Source: Billgrantia azerbaijanica (lineage in GTDB: Bacteria; Pseudomonadota; Gammaproteobacteria; Pseudomonadales; Halomonadaceae). Taken from it: a stretch of DNA of 64,000 nt. Position numbers and translations under genes: made by a program. The DNA is taken from contig SBLD01000013.1 in NCBI GenBank assembly GCA_004551485.1, forward strand, positions 1 to 64,000, in the 5' to 3' direction. The notes under the pieces were generated by a model. The model saw only the letters and a list, made by a program, of their open reading frames with translations, ran no database searches and was not told where the DNA came from. Below, piece after piece: positions 21,908 through 30,388 of this stretch (its first letter is position 1; each line of letters opens with the position of its first letter).

Positions 21908-23625
21908 GGCGCCTCCCGCCAGCGCACGTGGCACACGGCCGCCGGGATGCCGCGGGCACGGAAGAAGGCCAGCCAGCGCTGCTGGTTGTCCTGCAGGCGA
22001 TCGCCGGGCCCCTTCACCTCGATCAGCCGGTAGCGCGGCTCGCCCGGCGCTGCCTCGGGATAGAACTGGACGAGGTCGGGCAGGCCAGCGCGATTGGCCC
22101 TGAGGTCGCCGAGCAGGCGCTCGAAGCAGGCGCGCAGGTGGGCGGCGGGCAAGCAGGCCAGGGCGCGCTCGACCAGCGCCTCGTCGAGCGCCTCCCAGTG
22201 CACGAAGGGCGAGGCGAGGCCGTGCTTCGCCCGCCAGGCGGCACGGATCGCCGCGGCGTGGCTGCCGTCGTCGAGGCGCGCCAGGCAGGCGTCGAAACGC
22301 TCGCGGCGCCGGGCCACGAAGTCCTCGCGGTAGAGGTCCGCCGGGCCCGCGTGGAAGGGGTGGAAGAAGGCTCCGGACAGCGGCGCGAACAGCGCCTCCC
22401 AGCAGAGCAGCCCGAACAGGCCGGTGATCAGGGCGTTCTCCACGTAGTGCACCGGGGCGCTGTCACGGTGCAGATGGGCGGCCACGGCGCGCTCCACCCC
22501 CAGGGACGCACGGGACGCCTCGAGTTCCAGGGTGAGGCTGTTGGGCGCCGGCTCGGGCGGGTGCGGTGCCACGCGCTCGCCGAGTCGCCGCGCCAGCCGC
22601 GGCAGCAGCCGGCCCAGCGCCTGGGCCTCCGCCGCCGCGCCGGCCCGCTCGCGGCCTGCCGCCGCCAGAGGGCTCGCCAAGGCGAACGCCTCGGCGTGGC
22701 GGCCCTGGCGCTCCAGCAGGCGGAGGCGACGAATCCGCGCCTCCGCGCTGGCGCCCTTGTCCCACCCCGCGGTGGCATACAGCGACAGCGCCGGCTCGAC
22801 GTCGCCCTCGCGCTCGGCCTGCCGGCCCAGCGCCAGCAGCAGGCGGTCGCGGCGCGCCATGAGCCAGGGGTTGTCGGCGGGCACCTCGGGCAGTTCGGCG
22901 CGCAGCGCGGCAACGGGTTCACCGGCTTCGAGTCGCTCGCGCAGGCGGTGCAGGGCCAGGTAGGCATCCACCTCCTCGCGGCACCGGAAGGCGCGGGAAT
23001 CGGCCGTGAACGGCACCGTCTCGAAACGCTGCACGCCCAGCTCGGCGAGCACGAACTCCGCCCAGTCCTGGCGCAGGTTGCCGAAGAACATCAGGCGCAG
23101 CCGGTCGCAGGTGTCCATCACCGTCAGGCGCACGACGCGATCTGGGGCCCCGGGCCACCACTCGGCCAGCCGCCGCGGCGTGACGAGCGCCGGCGCCAGC
23201 GCCGCGAGCAGCGCCGCCTTGGGCGTCGCACGGGGCAGCCCCGCCGCGGCGATCTCGCCGGCCAGCGCCTGACGCAGCTCGGGAAGGCGCAACTGGGCGA
23301 AGAGCGTGGCGAGATCCAGCTCGGGCGCTGCCTCGACGAAACCGGCGGCGACCAGCGGCGCCAGGGCCGCCTCGGTATCGCCGATCTCGGCGTAGGCGAG
23401 TCGCGCGGTGCGAAAGTGCTCGCCCCTGCGCATCACCATGCGCACGAGCAGCGCCTGGGCGGCCTCGGGCAGCCGCGCGAAGCCCGCCAGGAAGGCGCGC
23501 TCCGGCGCGGCGAGCAGGTCCGCGTGGCGCTCGGCCACCCAGCCGAGCACGCAGCGGAAGTTGGCCAGGTAGTAGCGCGGGTCGTCGAGCGACGCCGTCA
23601 CCGCGGCGGCAGGGGTACTGGTCAT
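21904..23625 (-). CDS. FAN1-like VRR-NUC structure-specific nuclease
   Basis: A 573-aa protein resembling bacterial FAN1 (for example that of Pseudomonas aeruginosa), which cuts 5' flaps and interstrand-crosslinked DNA. The C-terminal VRR-NUC domain shows the catalytic motif: Asp in PDLVQFYP, then IEVKGPGDRLQDNQ. The N-terminal half has the helical SAP/TPR-like regions expected of the family. It is the first gene of a two-gene operon with the nuclease-helicase. Confidence 0.85.
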   Translation of the reverse strand: MTSTPAAAVTASLDDPRYYLANFRCVLGWVAERHADLLAAPERAFLAGFARLPEAAQALLVRMVMRRGEHFRTARLAYAEIGDTEAALAPLVAAGFVEAAPELDLATLFAQLRLPELRQALAGEIAAAGLPRATPKAALLAALAPALVTPRRLAEWWPGAPDRVVRLTVMDTCDRLRLMFFGNLRQDWAEFVLAELGVQRFETVPFTADSRAFRCREEVDAYLALHRLRERLEAGEPVAALRAELPEVPADNPWLMARRDRLLLALGRQAEREGDVEPALSLYATAGWDKGASAEARIRRLRLLERQGRHAEAFALASPLAAAGRERAGAAAEAQALGRLLPRLARRLGERVAPHPPEPAPNSLTLELEASRASLGVERAVAAHLHRDSAPVHYVENALITGLFGLLCWEALFAPLSGAFFHPFHAGPADLYREDFVARRRERFDACLARLDDGSHAAAIRAAWRAKHGLASPFVHWEALDEALVERALACLPAAHLRACFERLLGDLRANRAGLPDLVQFYPEAAPGEPRYRLIEVKGPGDRLQDNQQRWLAFFRARGIPAAVCHVRWREAP

Positions 23626-23759
23626 GCATCCATGGTATCAGGCGCGCCGCGGCAACGGCAGCACAAGACAAGCGCGCCTCCCCCTATCCGAGGCAGGTAC
23701 CGCCTCGGCGGCGGGGCAAGGGCTCGGTCTCCTGTCCTGCGCCGTCGATCCGCCCCGTT

Positions 23760-24287
23760 TCAGCCGCTCTCGGCGGGCCGCAGCACCATGCGCGAATCGC
23801 GGATCTCGATATGGAAGCGGTTGAGGAAGCTCATGCCCATCAGGGCCACGTCGCCCTCCATGCCGGGACTGATGGAGCCGCGCACGTCGGTGGCGGAGAA
23901 GCCCCCCAGGCTCACCTCGTCGAGGGTGGTGAGATCGCCGCGCACCCGCCCGTTGGCGGTGTTGAACCAGGCCGAGCCGGAGGGCTCGAGCCCCAGCCGC
24001 TCGGCCAGCTCTCCCGGCACCGCCACGTAGGTGGCGCCAGTGTCGAGCAGGAACTCCACCGGCTCGCCGTTGATGCGACCGGTGGCCACGAAGTGGCCCG
24101 AGCGGCTGCGCTCGAGGGTGATCTCCTCGTTGCTGCCCGGCAGCGCATTGACGAGATGGGCGTTGGGGTTGCGCTGCGCCTCCAGGAAGCCCTGGAACCA
24201 CCAGGTACCGACGGCGATGAACAGCATCCAGAACAGCAGCAGCATGCCGAGCCCGGTGCGGCGGATGGAACCGTCATCACGACTCAT
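23760..24287 (-). CDS. Retropepsin-like membrane-anchored aspartic protease
   Basis: A 175-aa protein with an N-terminal membrane helix (about 12-30) and a single periplasmic retropepsin domain with the active-site motif LLDTGAT near residue 80. It matches the TIGR02281-type clan AA proteases, which would act as dimers; some relatives digest periplasmic or membrane proteins. Substrate unknown. Confidence 0.85.
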   Translation of the reverse strand: MSRDDGSIRRTGLGMLLLFWMLFIAVGTWWFQGFLEAQRNPNAHLVNALPGSNEEITLERSRSGHFVATGRINGEPVEFLLDTGATYVAVPGELAERLGLEPSGSAWFNTANGRVRGDLTTLDEVSLGGFSATDVRGSISPGMEGDVALMGMSFLNRFHIEIRDSRMVLRPAESG

Positions 24288-24549
24288 CGCGCGTCTCCCT
24301 TGAGCGGTATCGGCGTCAATGACGTCAGCGCCACCCCCTGCTGGTGTGCTGTCGGCATCGACGAGCGTCTGTTACCACAAGGATAACCTCCTGCGCAGAC
24401 TTCGCGACCGTTCGATCAACGATATCGGCAAGCATGCCCCGGCATCTCATCGCCATCCGCAACGCCGGGACACCTCCGGCCCTGATCCGTGCAGCACCAA
24501 TTCATTGACAGATGGGGGGAATATTGAGGCTGATCAGTCAGCCGCAGCA
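24288..24549. other. Intergenic region, nothing recognised
   Basis: About 260 bases between the protease start and the end of the MCP-like gene. Less GC-rich than its surroundings in places. I saw no gene, strong hairpin or confident promoter. Confidence 0.5.
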
Positions 24550-25242
24550 TCAGTGTTCCGCATTGCCCAAGGCCTCCCGCGCCAGCTCATCGATCTCTCC
24601 CGTGATGCCCGACAGCTCGGCAGCGATCACCGAGAAGGCCCGGCCCGCATGCCCTGCGCTCGAAGCCACGATCTGGGCATTGAAGGAGACGATGCGCGCC
24701 TGGCGCGCGATGGCGGTGATATTGCCGAGCAACTCGCGCGCCTGGTGCCGCAAGGCCAGAGAATGATGCTGAGACAACTGCTCGTAGACCTGGGTGATCT
24801 GGTTGAGCACCTCCAGCAAGGGAGTGGCGACCCGCACCAGCTCATCGAGCATACCCTGGCCATCGCCGCCGGCCTCGAGATCGTCCAGGGTACGCTCGGC
24901 CAGGGCTATGAAGTCGCGGATGACATGATCGCCATCGAGCGTGCCGTAATAGGCCTCATGGAGTTCGTCACAAAAGACACCGGGACGGCCGTTCTTGCAC
25001 TCGATGAGGGCAAGGTGAGCGTCATGGAACATCTTCAGTGCATGGCGAGCGGTACCCAGCGCCTCCGCCTGCCCCTGGGCGGCCAACACCGCATAAAGCA
25101 CCAGGCGTTGGGAGGTGAAACGGCGCCGCCCCGACAGATTGATCAAGCCGGCGAACACCTCGCCCGACAGGGTGGCCCGCTCCGGGTAATCGCCTCGTTC
25201 CAGGGACTGGCCGCGAGGGGGGTCAAGGACTTCCTGTGACAT
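24550..25242 (-). CDS. Small soluble MCP-like signalling protein
   Basis: A 230-aa cytoplasmic protein with no membrane segment. The last 60 residues match the tip of a chemoreceptor signalling domain (ITAIARQARIVSFNAQIVAS followed by AGHAGRAFSVIAAEL), though several tip residues diverge from canonical MCPs. The N-terminal 150 residues are helical and unassigned. It is much shorter than normal MCPs. The start at 25242 has GGGAG upstream; 25293 is less likely. It may interact with a CheW/CheA system or a c-di-GMP system encoded elsewhere. Confidence 0.7.
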   Translation of the reverse strand: MSQEVLDPPRGQSLERGDYPERATLSGEVFAGLINLSGRRRFTSQRLVLYAVLAAQGQAEALGTARHALKMFHDAHLALIECKNGRPGVFCDELHEAYYGTLDGDHVIRDFIALAERTLDDLEAGGDGQGMLDELVRVATPLLEVLNQITQVYEQLSQHHSLALRHQARELLGNITAIARQARIVSFNAQIVASSAGHAGRAFSVIAAELSGITGEIDELAREALGNAEH

Positions 25243-25368
25243 GGACTGCTCCCGAGTCGGAATGAACGACACCCAACTCGAAGCAAGATGCACGCCAATC
25301 CAACCGACCAGGCATCGGCGTGGTCCGTTGGGCGTGCCGCAGTCACGCGCACCGGCACGGCGATGCCA

Positions 25369-26739
25369 TCATACGACCTCGCGGCGGCTACCGTTGCGCG
25401 CCTCCCAGTCGCGTGCCGCCTGCTGGCCGCGGGCCTGGTCCACCGCCAGGCAGATCAGGATGGCCAGCCCGAAGAGCACCGCACAGAGCAGGATCGACGC
25501 CTGGAGCCCCACCAACGACTGCAGCACGCCCAGGCCGATGATGCCGAGCACCCCGGCGAGCTTGTTGGCCAGCCCCCAGAAGCCGAAGAACTCGGCCGCC
25601 TTGCGGGTCGGCGAGAAGAGCCCCACCAGGGTACGGCTCGCCGACTGGCTGGAGCCCAGCGACAGGCCCGCCAGGCAGCCCACCACCAGGAAGAGGTGCT
25701 GCGCCTCCCAGGCGAGGCCCAGGCGCGCGTTGAGAAAGGCGGTGAGCTGCGGCGTGGCCCAGATGGCCAGTATCGCCGCCACCCACAGCACCAGCGTGAA
25801 GAGGTAGGTGATCCGGGTGCCGATGCGATCCTGCACGAAGCCAAAGCCGAGCGCCCCGGCGGCGGCGGTGATCTGCACGATGATGAACATGACGTTGCGG
25901 ATCGCCTCGTCCCAGCCGATCACCTGGGCGCCATAGATGAAGGCGAAGGCGATGATGATGTAGATCCCGGCCATGGAGAAGAGCAGCGACACCAGGAAAA
26001 TGGCCAGGTCGCGGAAGCGCCGGAGCTCGTGCAGGGTGGTCGCGACCCGCTCCCAGGCGATCTGCCGGTAGGCCTTGCCCGGCGGCTGGGGCGTGCCGCG
26101 CTCGTGCACCCACAGGAAGGTGGGAATGGCGGTGACCAGGAAGAAGGCGGCGGCAAAGGGCCCTACCCAGCGGATGCGCTCGAAGTTTGCCGCCGTGGCC
26201 TCACCCAGCGCCACCAGCGTGAAACCGGCGGCGAAGAGCCCGCCGACGTAGCCCAGCGCCCAGCCGAAGCCGGAGATCTTGCCCAGGTCCTCCGGCGGTC
26301 CGAGATCGGGCAGAAAGGCGGCAATGAACGATTCGCCCATGGAGTAGGCGTAGTTCGACACCACGATGAGCAGCAGGCCCAGCACCACGTAGCCCGGCGC
26401 CACGAAGTAGAGCATGGCGGTGGTGGCCACGGTAGCCAGGTAGCTGACGAAGAGGAAGCGCTTCTTGGCCGCCCGGTAGTCCATCACCGCCCCGCACAGC
26501 GGGCCCGTCACCACCACCAGCAGGTAGCTCACCGCCAGCGCCAGGCTCCACAGCAGGTTGGCCAGCCGGTAGTCGTCGCCGCGGTCGCCGACGATCACCG
26601 TGGTGAAGAGTTCGCCGAACACCACGGTGATGATCAGCAGGGTGTAGGCCTGGTTGGCGAAGTCGAACATCGCCCAGCCGAAGATCTCCTTGCGCGAGGC
26701 GCGGCTCTGCGGCGGCGCGATGGCACTCTTCAGACGCAT
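25369..26739 (-). CDS. UMF1-family MFS transporter (Atg22-like)
   Basis: A 456-aa inner-membrane protein with about 12 membrane helices and the UMF1/Atg22 hallmark at the N-terminus (KEIFGWAMFDFANQAYTLLIITVVF). Eukaryotic Atg22 exports amino acids from vacuoles; bacterial substrates are not known. The start at 26739 follows CAGGGATG. It is transcribed in the same direction as the upstream CocE and ATP-grasp genes, with a small GGDEF remnant on the other strand between them. Confidence 0.85.
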   Translation of the reverse strand: MRLKSAIAPPQSRASRKEIFGWAMFDFANQAYTLLIITVVFGELFTTVIVGDRGDDYRLANLLWSLALAVSYLLVVVTGPLCGAVMDYRAAKKRFLFVSYLATVATTAMLYFVAPGYVVLGLLLIVVSNYAYSMGESFIAAFLPDLGPPEDLGKISGFGWALGYVGGLFAAGFTLVALGEATAANFERIRWVGPFAAAFFLVTAIPTFLWVHERGTPQPPGKAYRQIAWERVATTLHELRRFRDLAIFLVSLLFSMAGIYIIIAFAFIYGAQVIGWDEAIRNVMFIIVQITAAAGALGFGFVQDRIGTRITYLFTLVLWVAAILAIWATPQLTAFLNARLGLAWEAQHLFLVVGCLAGLSLGSSQSASRTLVGLFSPTRKAAEFFGFWGLANKLAGVLGIIGLGVLQSLVGLQASILLCAVLFGLAILICLAVDQARGQQAARDWEARNGSRREVV

Positions 26740-26791
26740 GGCAACATCCCTGTGGTGTGGTGGTGACGGACGTCGCAAGCCTAGCACCTAG

Positions 26792-26956
26792 GGCTCCCCT
26801 GCCACCATCGCCGGCCGCGTCACCGTCAGTCTCGGCGTCGCCAGCGCCCTCCCCGCCGACGACGGCCAATCCTGCGAGGACCTGCTCGAGCGGGCCGACA
26901 GCCAGCTCTACCGCGCCAAGCACCAGGGGCGCGACCAGGTCGCCTGGGCGTCGTAG
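26792..26956 (+). pseudogene. Remnant of a diguanylate cyclase (GGDEF) C-terminus
   Basis: This 55-codon stretch reads TIAGRVTVSLGVASALPADD, later LLERADSQLYRAKHQGRD, and stops at 26954. This is the distinctive end of a GGDEF domain. The GGDEF motif itself and everything upstream are missing: a stop codon lies directly before (26789-26791) and the UMF1 gene begins 52 bases away on the opposite strand. It is a decayed leftover of a c-di-GMP enzyme, probably cut when neighbouring genes were rearranged. Confidence 0.85.
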
Positions 26957-26965
26957 TGCCGGCCA

Positions 26966-29002
26966 TCACACCAGGTCACGGGGGATCGTCTCGTCCCAGG
27001 TCCGCGCGTAGATGCGCGTGTCCCCCTCCCAAGCGTCCAGGGTCGCGCGGATGCGAAAGGACTCCGGGTCGCTGGTGAGCCGGGTGCGGGTCAGGGTATG
27101 CACCGCCCAGTCACCGCGCTGGAAGGTGCGCTGCCACTCCGTCCAGCCGCTGACGCTGTCGTAGCTGCCGTAGGCGTAGCGGTAGCGCTCGGTGACCTTG
27201 GCGGCGATGGTCAGGTCGATGTCGTCGAGGCGGTAGCAGCCCTCGTCGTGGACCACCTCCAGCAGCGTCTCGTCGTTGGCCAGGTCGCGGATCACCCGCC
27301 AGGTCTCCTGGCTGGGCTGGAGCAGCGTCTTGGCCAGCGGCGGAGCGCCTTCCGGCTCGGCAAAGGGCGGCAGTCGCGCCTCCTCGTCGGGCCGTGGCGC
27401 GCGTACCGGCAGCACCAGGCGGCTCTCCCCCGGCCACAGGGTGAGACGCACCGGGCGCGGCGCGGGCCAGGCCAGCGGCCAGTAGCTGGTCGACAACGCC
27501 AGGCGAATGGCGTGCCCGGCGGGGAACTGCTGGGCGATGTGCTTGAGGGCGATGCGCACCCGATAGCGCCGGCCCGGCTCCAGCGGCTCGGGGTGCTCGT
27601 CGCTATCGCGATGGGTGAGGTTGAGCAGCCCGTAGGAGACCCGCGTCGCCTTGTCGTCGGCAGCGATGTCGATGAGGCGCAGCGCCACCATGGCCACCGG
27701 CTGGTCGGCGGCGAGCACGAGCTCCACCTCCGGGGCGCCGCAGATCTCCAGCGGCGCCTCGAGCCGCGCGCTCTGGAAGATCAGCGCCCCGCCATCCTCG
27801 TCGCGCTGGTCGTGGGGCAGGTCGGGCGGGGCGTTGTAGGAGCACCACTTGCCGGCGTAGAGCCCCACCGAGAGCGGCGAGCGGATGTCGAGGGTGGCCT
27901 CGGCCTCGCCGTCACCCTCCCCCGCCGCCTGCGACAGCAGGTCGTGGCCGGCGGTGAGGCGAAAGGCGGCGGTCTCGATGTTGGGCGAGGGCCATTCGGG
28001 CTCCGCCACCCAGCGCCCCGGGCGCTCGGCATAGCGCGCCGAGGGCGGCACCGACTCCTGCATCCACAGGCGCAGCATCGGCTCCTCCATGATCCCGGTG
28101 TCACGGCCCTTGAGCCACTGGTCCCACCAGCGCAGCGCCTCCTGCAGGAAGCCGATGGCCGGGCCCGGCTCGCCCAGGTGGGGGTACTTGTGGGCCCAGG
28201 GACCGACCAGCCCCTTGCGTGGCACCGAGAGCCCCGCCAGCACCCGGAAGACGGCATTGCAGTAACCGTCGGCCCAGCCGCTGACGGCGTAGACCGGACA
28301 CTGGATGCGTGCATAGTCCTCGCACACCGAGCCGTGCTTCCAGTAGTCGTCGCGCCGCTGGTGAGCGAGCCACTGGGCCAGCCACAGCCCGCTGCCGTCG
28401 AGACGTTCGAGCCACATCTCGCGCCAGCGGCTACCCACCAGCTCGGGATCCGGCGGGCAGGCGTTGCCGTCGAACATGGTGGAGGCCCAGGAGAGGTTGT
28501 CAGCCAGGAGGCAGCCGCCCATGTGGTGGATGTCATCGGCGTAGCGGTCGTCGGTGAAGCACAGCGTGATCACCGCCTTGAGCTGGGGCGGGCGCAGCGC
28601 AGCGATCTGCAGCCCGTTGAAGCCGCCCCAGGAGATGCCCACCATGCCCACCTCGCCGGTGCACCAGGACTGTGCCTCCAACCAGTCGAGGACCGCCAGG
28701 CCGTCGTCGAGTTCCTGGGGCAGATACTCGTCGGTGAGCACGCCGTCGGACTCGCCGGTGCCGCGGATGTCGACCCGCACCCCGGCATAGCCGTGCCCCG
28801 CCCAGTAGGGGTGCATCTGCACGTCGCGCTCCGCGGTGAGGTCGCGCTTGCGGTAGGGCAGGTACTCGAGGATCGCCGGCACGGGACGACGCTCGGCGTC
28901 CACCGGACGCCAGATCCGGGCGCCCAGGCGGGTGCCGTCGGGCAGGGGGATCCACGTCTCCTCCTCCATGACCCGATGGGGAAAGGTCTCGACGATGCGC
29001 AT
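26966..29002 (-). CDS. CocE/NonD family hydrolase (X-Pro peptidase S15-like)
   Basis: A 678-aa alpha/beta hydrolase. The nucleophile is in GISWGG near residue 124; the early RGTGESDGV stretch and a C-terminal jelly-roll domain are typical of cocaine esterase, alpha-amino acid ester hydrolases and X-prolyl dipeptidyl peptidases. No signal peptide is seen. It starts 9 bases after the ATP-grasp gene, so the two form an operon. Substrate is likely an ester or amide of an amino acid; the precise one is unknown. Confidence 0.87.
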   Translation of the reverse strand: MRIVETFPHRVMEEETWIPLPDGTRLGARIWRPVDAERRPVPAILEYLPYRKRDLTAERDVQMHPYWAGHGYAGVRVDIRGTGESDGVLTDEYLPQELDDGLAVLDWLEAQSWCTGEVGMVGISWGGFNGLQIAALRPPQLKAVITLCFTDDRYADDIHHMGGCLLADNLSWASTMFDGNACPPDPELVGSRWREMWLERLDGSGLWLAQWLAHQRRDDYWKHGSVCEDYARIQCPVYAVSGWADGYCNAVFRVLAGLSVPRKGLVGPWAHKYPHLGEPGPAIGFLQEALRWWDQWLKGRDTGIMEEPMLRLWMQESVPPSARYAERPGRWVAEPEWPSPNIETAAFRLTAGHDLLSQAAGEGDGEAEATLDIRSPLSVGLYAGKWCSYNAPPDLPHDQRDEDGGALIFQSARLEAPLEICGAPEVELVLAADQPVAMVALRLIDIAADDKATRVSYGLLNLTHRDSDEHPEPLEPGRRYRVRIALKHIAQQFPAGHAIRLALSTSYWPLAWPAPRPVRLTLWPGESRLVLPVRAPRPDEEARLPPFAEPEGAPPLAKTLLQPSQETWRVIRDLANDETLLEVVHDEGCYRLDDIDLTIAAKVTERYRYAYGSYDSVSGWTEWQRTFQRGDWAVHTLTRTRLTSDPESFRIRATLDAWEGDTRIYARTWDETIPRDLV

Positions 29003-29011
29003 GCGCCCTCC

Positions 29012-30316
29012 TCAGCCGTCGATCGCCTCGAACTCGAAATTCAGCCGCGCCGCCAGGCTCTCGTAGTGGGCGTGCAACTGCTCCACGTCGTCGGCGCCCA
29101 GCCAGACATGGGCGAGCGCATAGCTGTAGCTGTCCTGCTCGGGCAGCGAGGAGAGACGCTGACCCGCCGTCACCTGGACATCGATCATGGCCCGCGGGAA
29201 CTCGCTCTCGAGCGCGGCGATCTCCGCCGCCGTGGGGACACGGGTCACCACCGCGTCGCGGAAGAACACCCGGTAGAAGAACTTGGCGGCGAGCGGGAAG
29301 TCCCCCTCGCGGTGCGGCATGTCCGGCCGCTGGCCGAGCGCCAGGTCGACGGTCACCTGCTGGTGACTCACGCCGTCGACCTTCTCGAAGAGGTCGCAGT
29401 GGGACTGCGAGATGCGGGTGTTGATCTCCAGCAGCCAGATGCGGTCCTGCACCTCGTCCCAGAAGAACTCGACGTTGAAGGCGGCATTGTCGTAGCCGAT
29501 GTGCGTCATGACCCGCTCGGTGAGCTCGCGCATCTTGGCCTGCACCGGCTCGGGCAAGCCCGACGGATAGCGGTAGTGGTAGAAGCTCAACACGCCCGGG
29601 TAGCGCAGCGAATCGACGATACCGTAGCCGACCACCTCACCGTCGAAGACATAACCCTCGAGCGTGCACTGCCAGCCGCCGATGATCTCCTCGGCCAGAC
29701 AGTAGCCACCGTCCACGCCGGCCACCGTCGCCGGCAGCCGCGCGTACTCCAGCACGGTGTTGAAGGGATCGGCGATCAGGCCGATCTGCTCGCGCAGTTG
29801 CTCGATGGCCCGGTAGAAACTCTCGGGGCTGTCGATGAGGAACCCCAGCCGCGAGCCAGAGGACTTGATGGGCTTGACGAAGAAGGGAATGTATAACCCT
29901 GCCTCGCCGATATGGGTCAGCGCCTCGTCGTCGAAGGGGTCGAAGGCGGTGAAGTTGGGGATGTAGTCGGCAATCACCTCGCGCTGCACGCGCCGGCTCC
30001 AGTACTTGTGCTCGCACTTGAGCAGGCTTTCCAGGGAGGTGCTGCGGGTGCCGAAGCGCTCGCAGAGGATCGGCAGCATGGTCGAGACGGGGAAGTCCAT
30101 GTAGCCGACGATGGCGTCGATGTGACCGTCAAAGGCCTCGAGCACCCGGCTCGCCTCGGCGAGCATGGCGGCGATGTCGAACTCCTCGGTGTCGTAGACC
30201 TTCGCTGGCGCGATCACGCCGTGGAAACGGTAGCCCTCGGCGCCGCGCAGACGCGCCAGTCGCTCGCGGTTGACGTCATCGAGCCCCACCACGAAGAGGT
30301 TCTTGTACTCACCCAT
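29012..30316 (-). CDS. ATP-grasp ligase
   Basis: A 434-aa member of the ATP-grasp carboxylate-amine ligase superfamily. Visible motifs are PFFVKPIKSSGSRLG near 160 (ATP-binding lysine and loop), CLAEEIIGG, and WLLEINTRISQSH near 310 (Mg2+ ligands Glu/Asn). The start at 30316 has AGGAGGG upstream. Such enzymes join a carboxylate to an amine through an acyl phosphate. Its tight coupling with the CocE hydrolase suggests they act on the same amide- or ester-linked metabolite. Confidence 0.82.
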   Translation of the reverse strand: MGEYKNLFVVGLDDVNRERLARLRGAEGYRFHGVIAPAKVYDTEEFDIAAMLAEASRVLEAFDGHIDAIVGYMDFPVSTMLPILCERFGTRSTSLESLLKCEHKYWSRRVQREVIADYIPNFTAFDPFDDEALTHIGEAGLYIPFFVKPIKSSGSRLGFLIDSPESFYRAIEQLREQIGLIADPFNTVLEYARLPATVAGVDGGYCLAEEIIGGWQCTLEGYVFDGEVVGYGIVDSLRYPGVLSFYHYRYPSGLPEPVQAKMRELTERVMTHIGYDNAAFNVEFFWDEVQDRIWLLEINTRISQSHCDLFEKVDGVSHQQVTVDLALGQRPDMPHREGDFPLAAKFFYRVFFRDAVVTRVPTAAEIAALESEFPRAMIDVQVTAGQRLSSLPEQDSYSYALAHVWLGADDVEQLHAHYESLAARLNFEFEAIDG

Positions 30317-30388
30317 GGCCTTCGCCCTCCTGCCGCTGGCGCTGCGTCCCCTTTCCGCAGCATAGTCCAGCACCGGCGGCGAAGTGGC

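Noticed and set aside
27098-29896. A 932-codon plus-strand frame
   Set aside because: Antisense to the CocE and ATP-grasp genes, which have clear motifs and ribosome binding sites.
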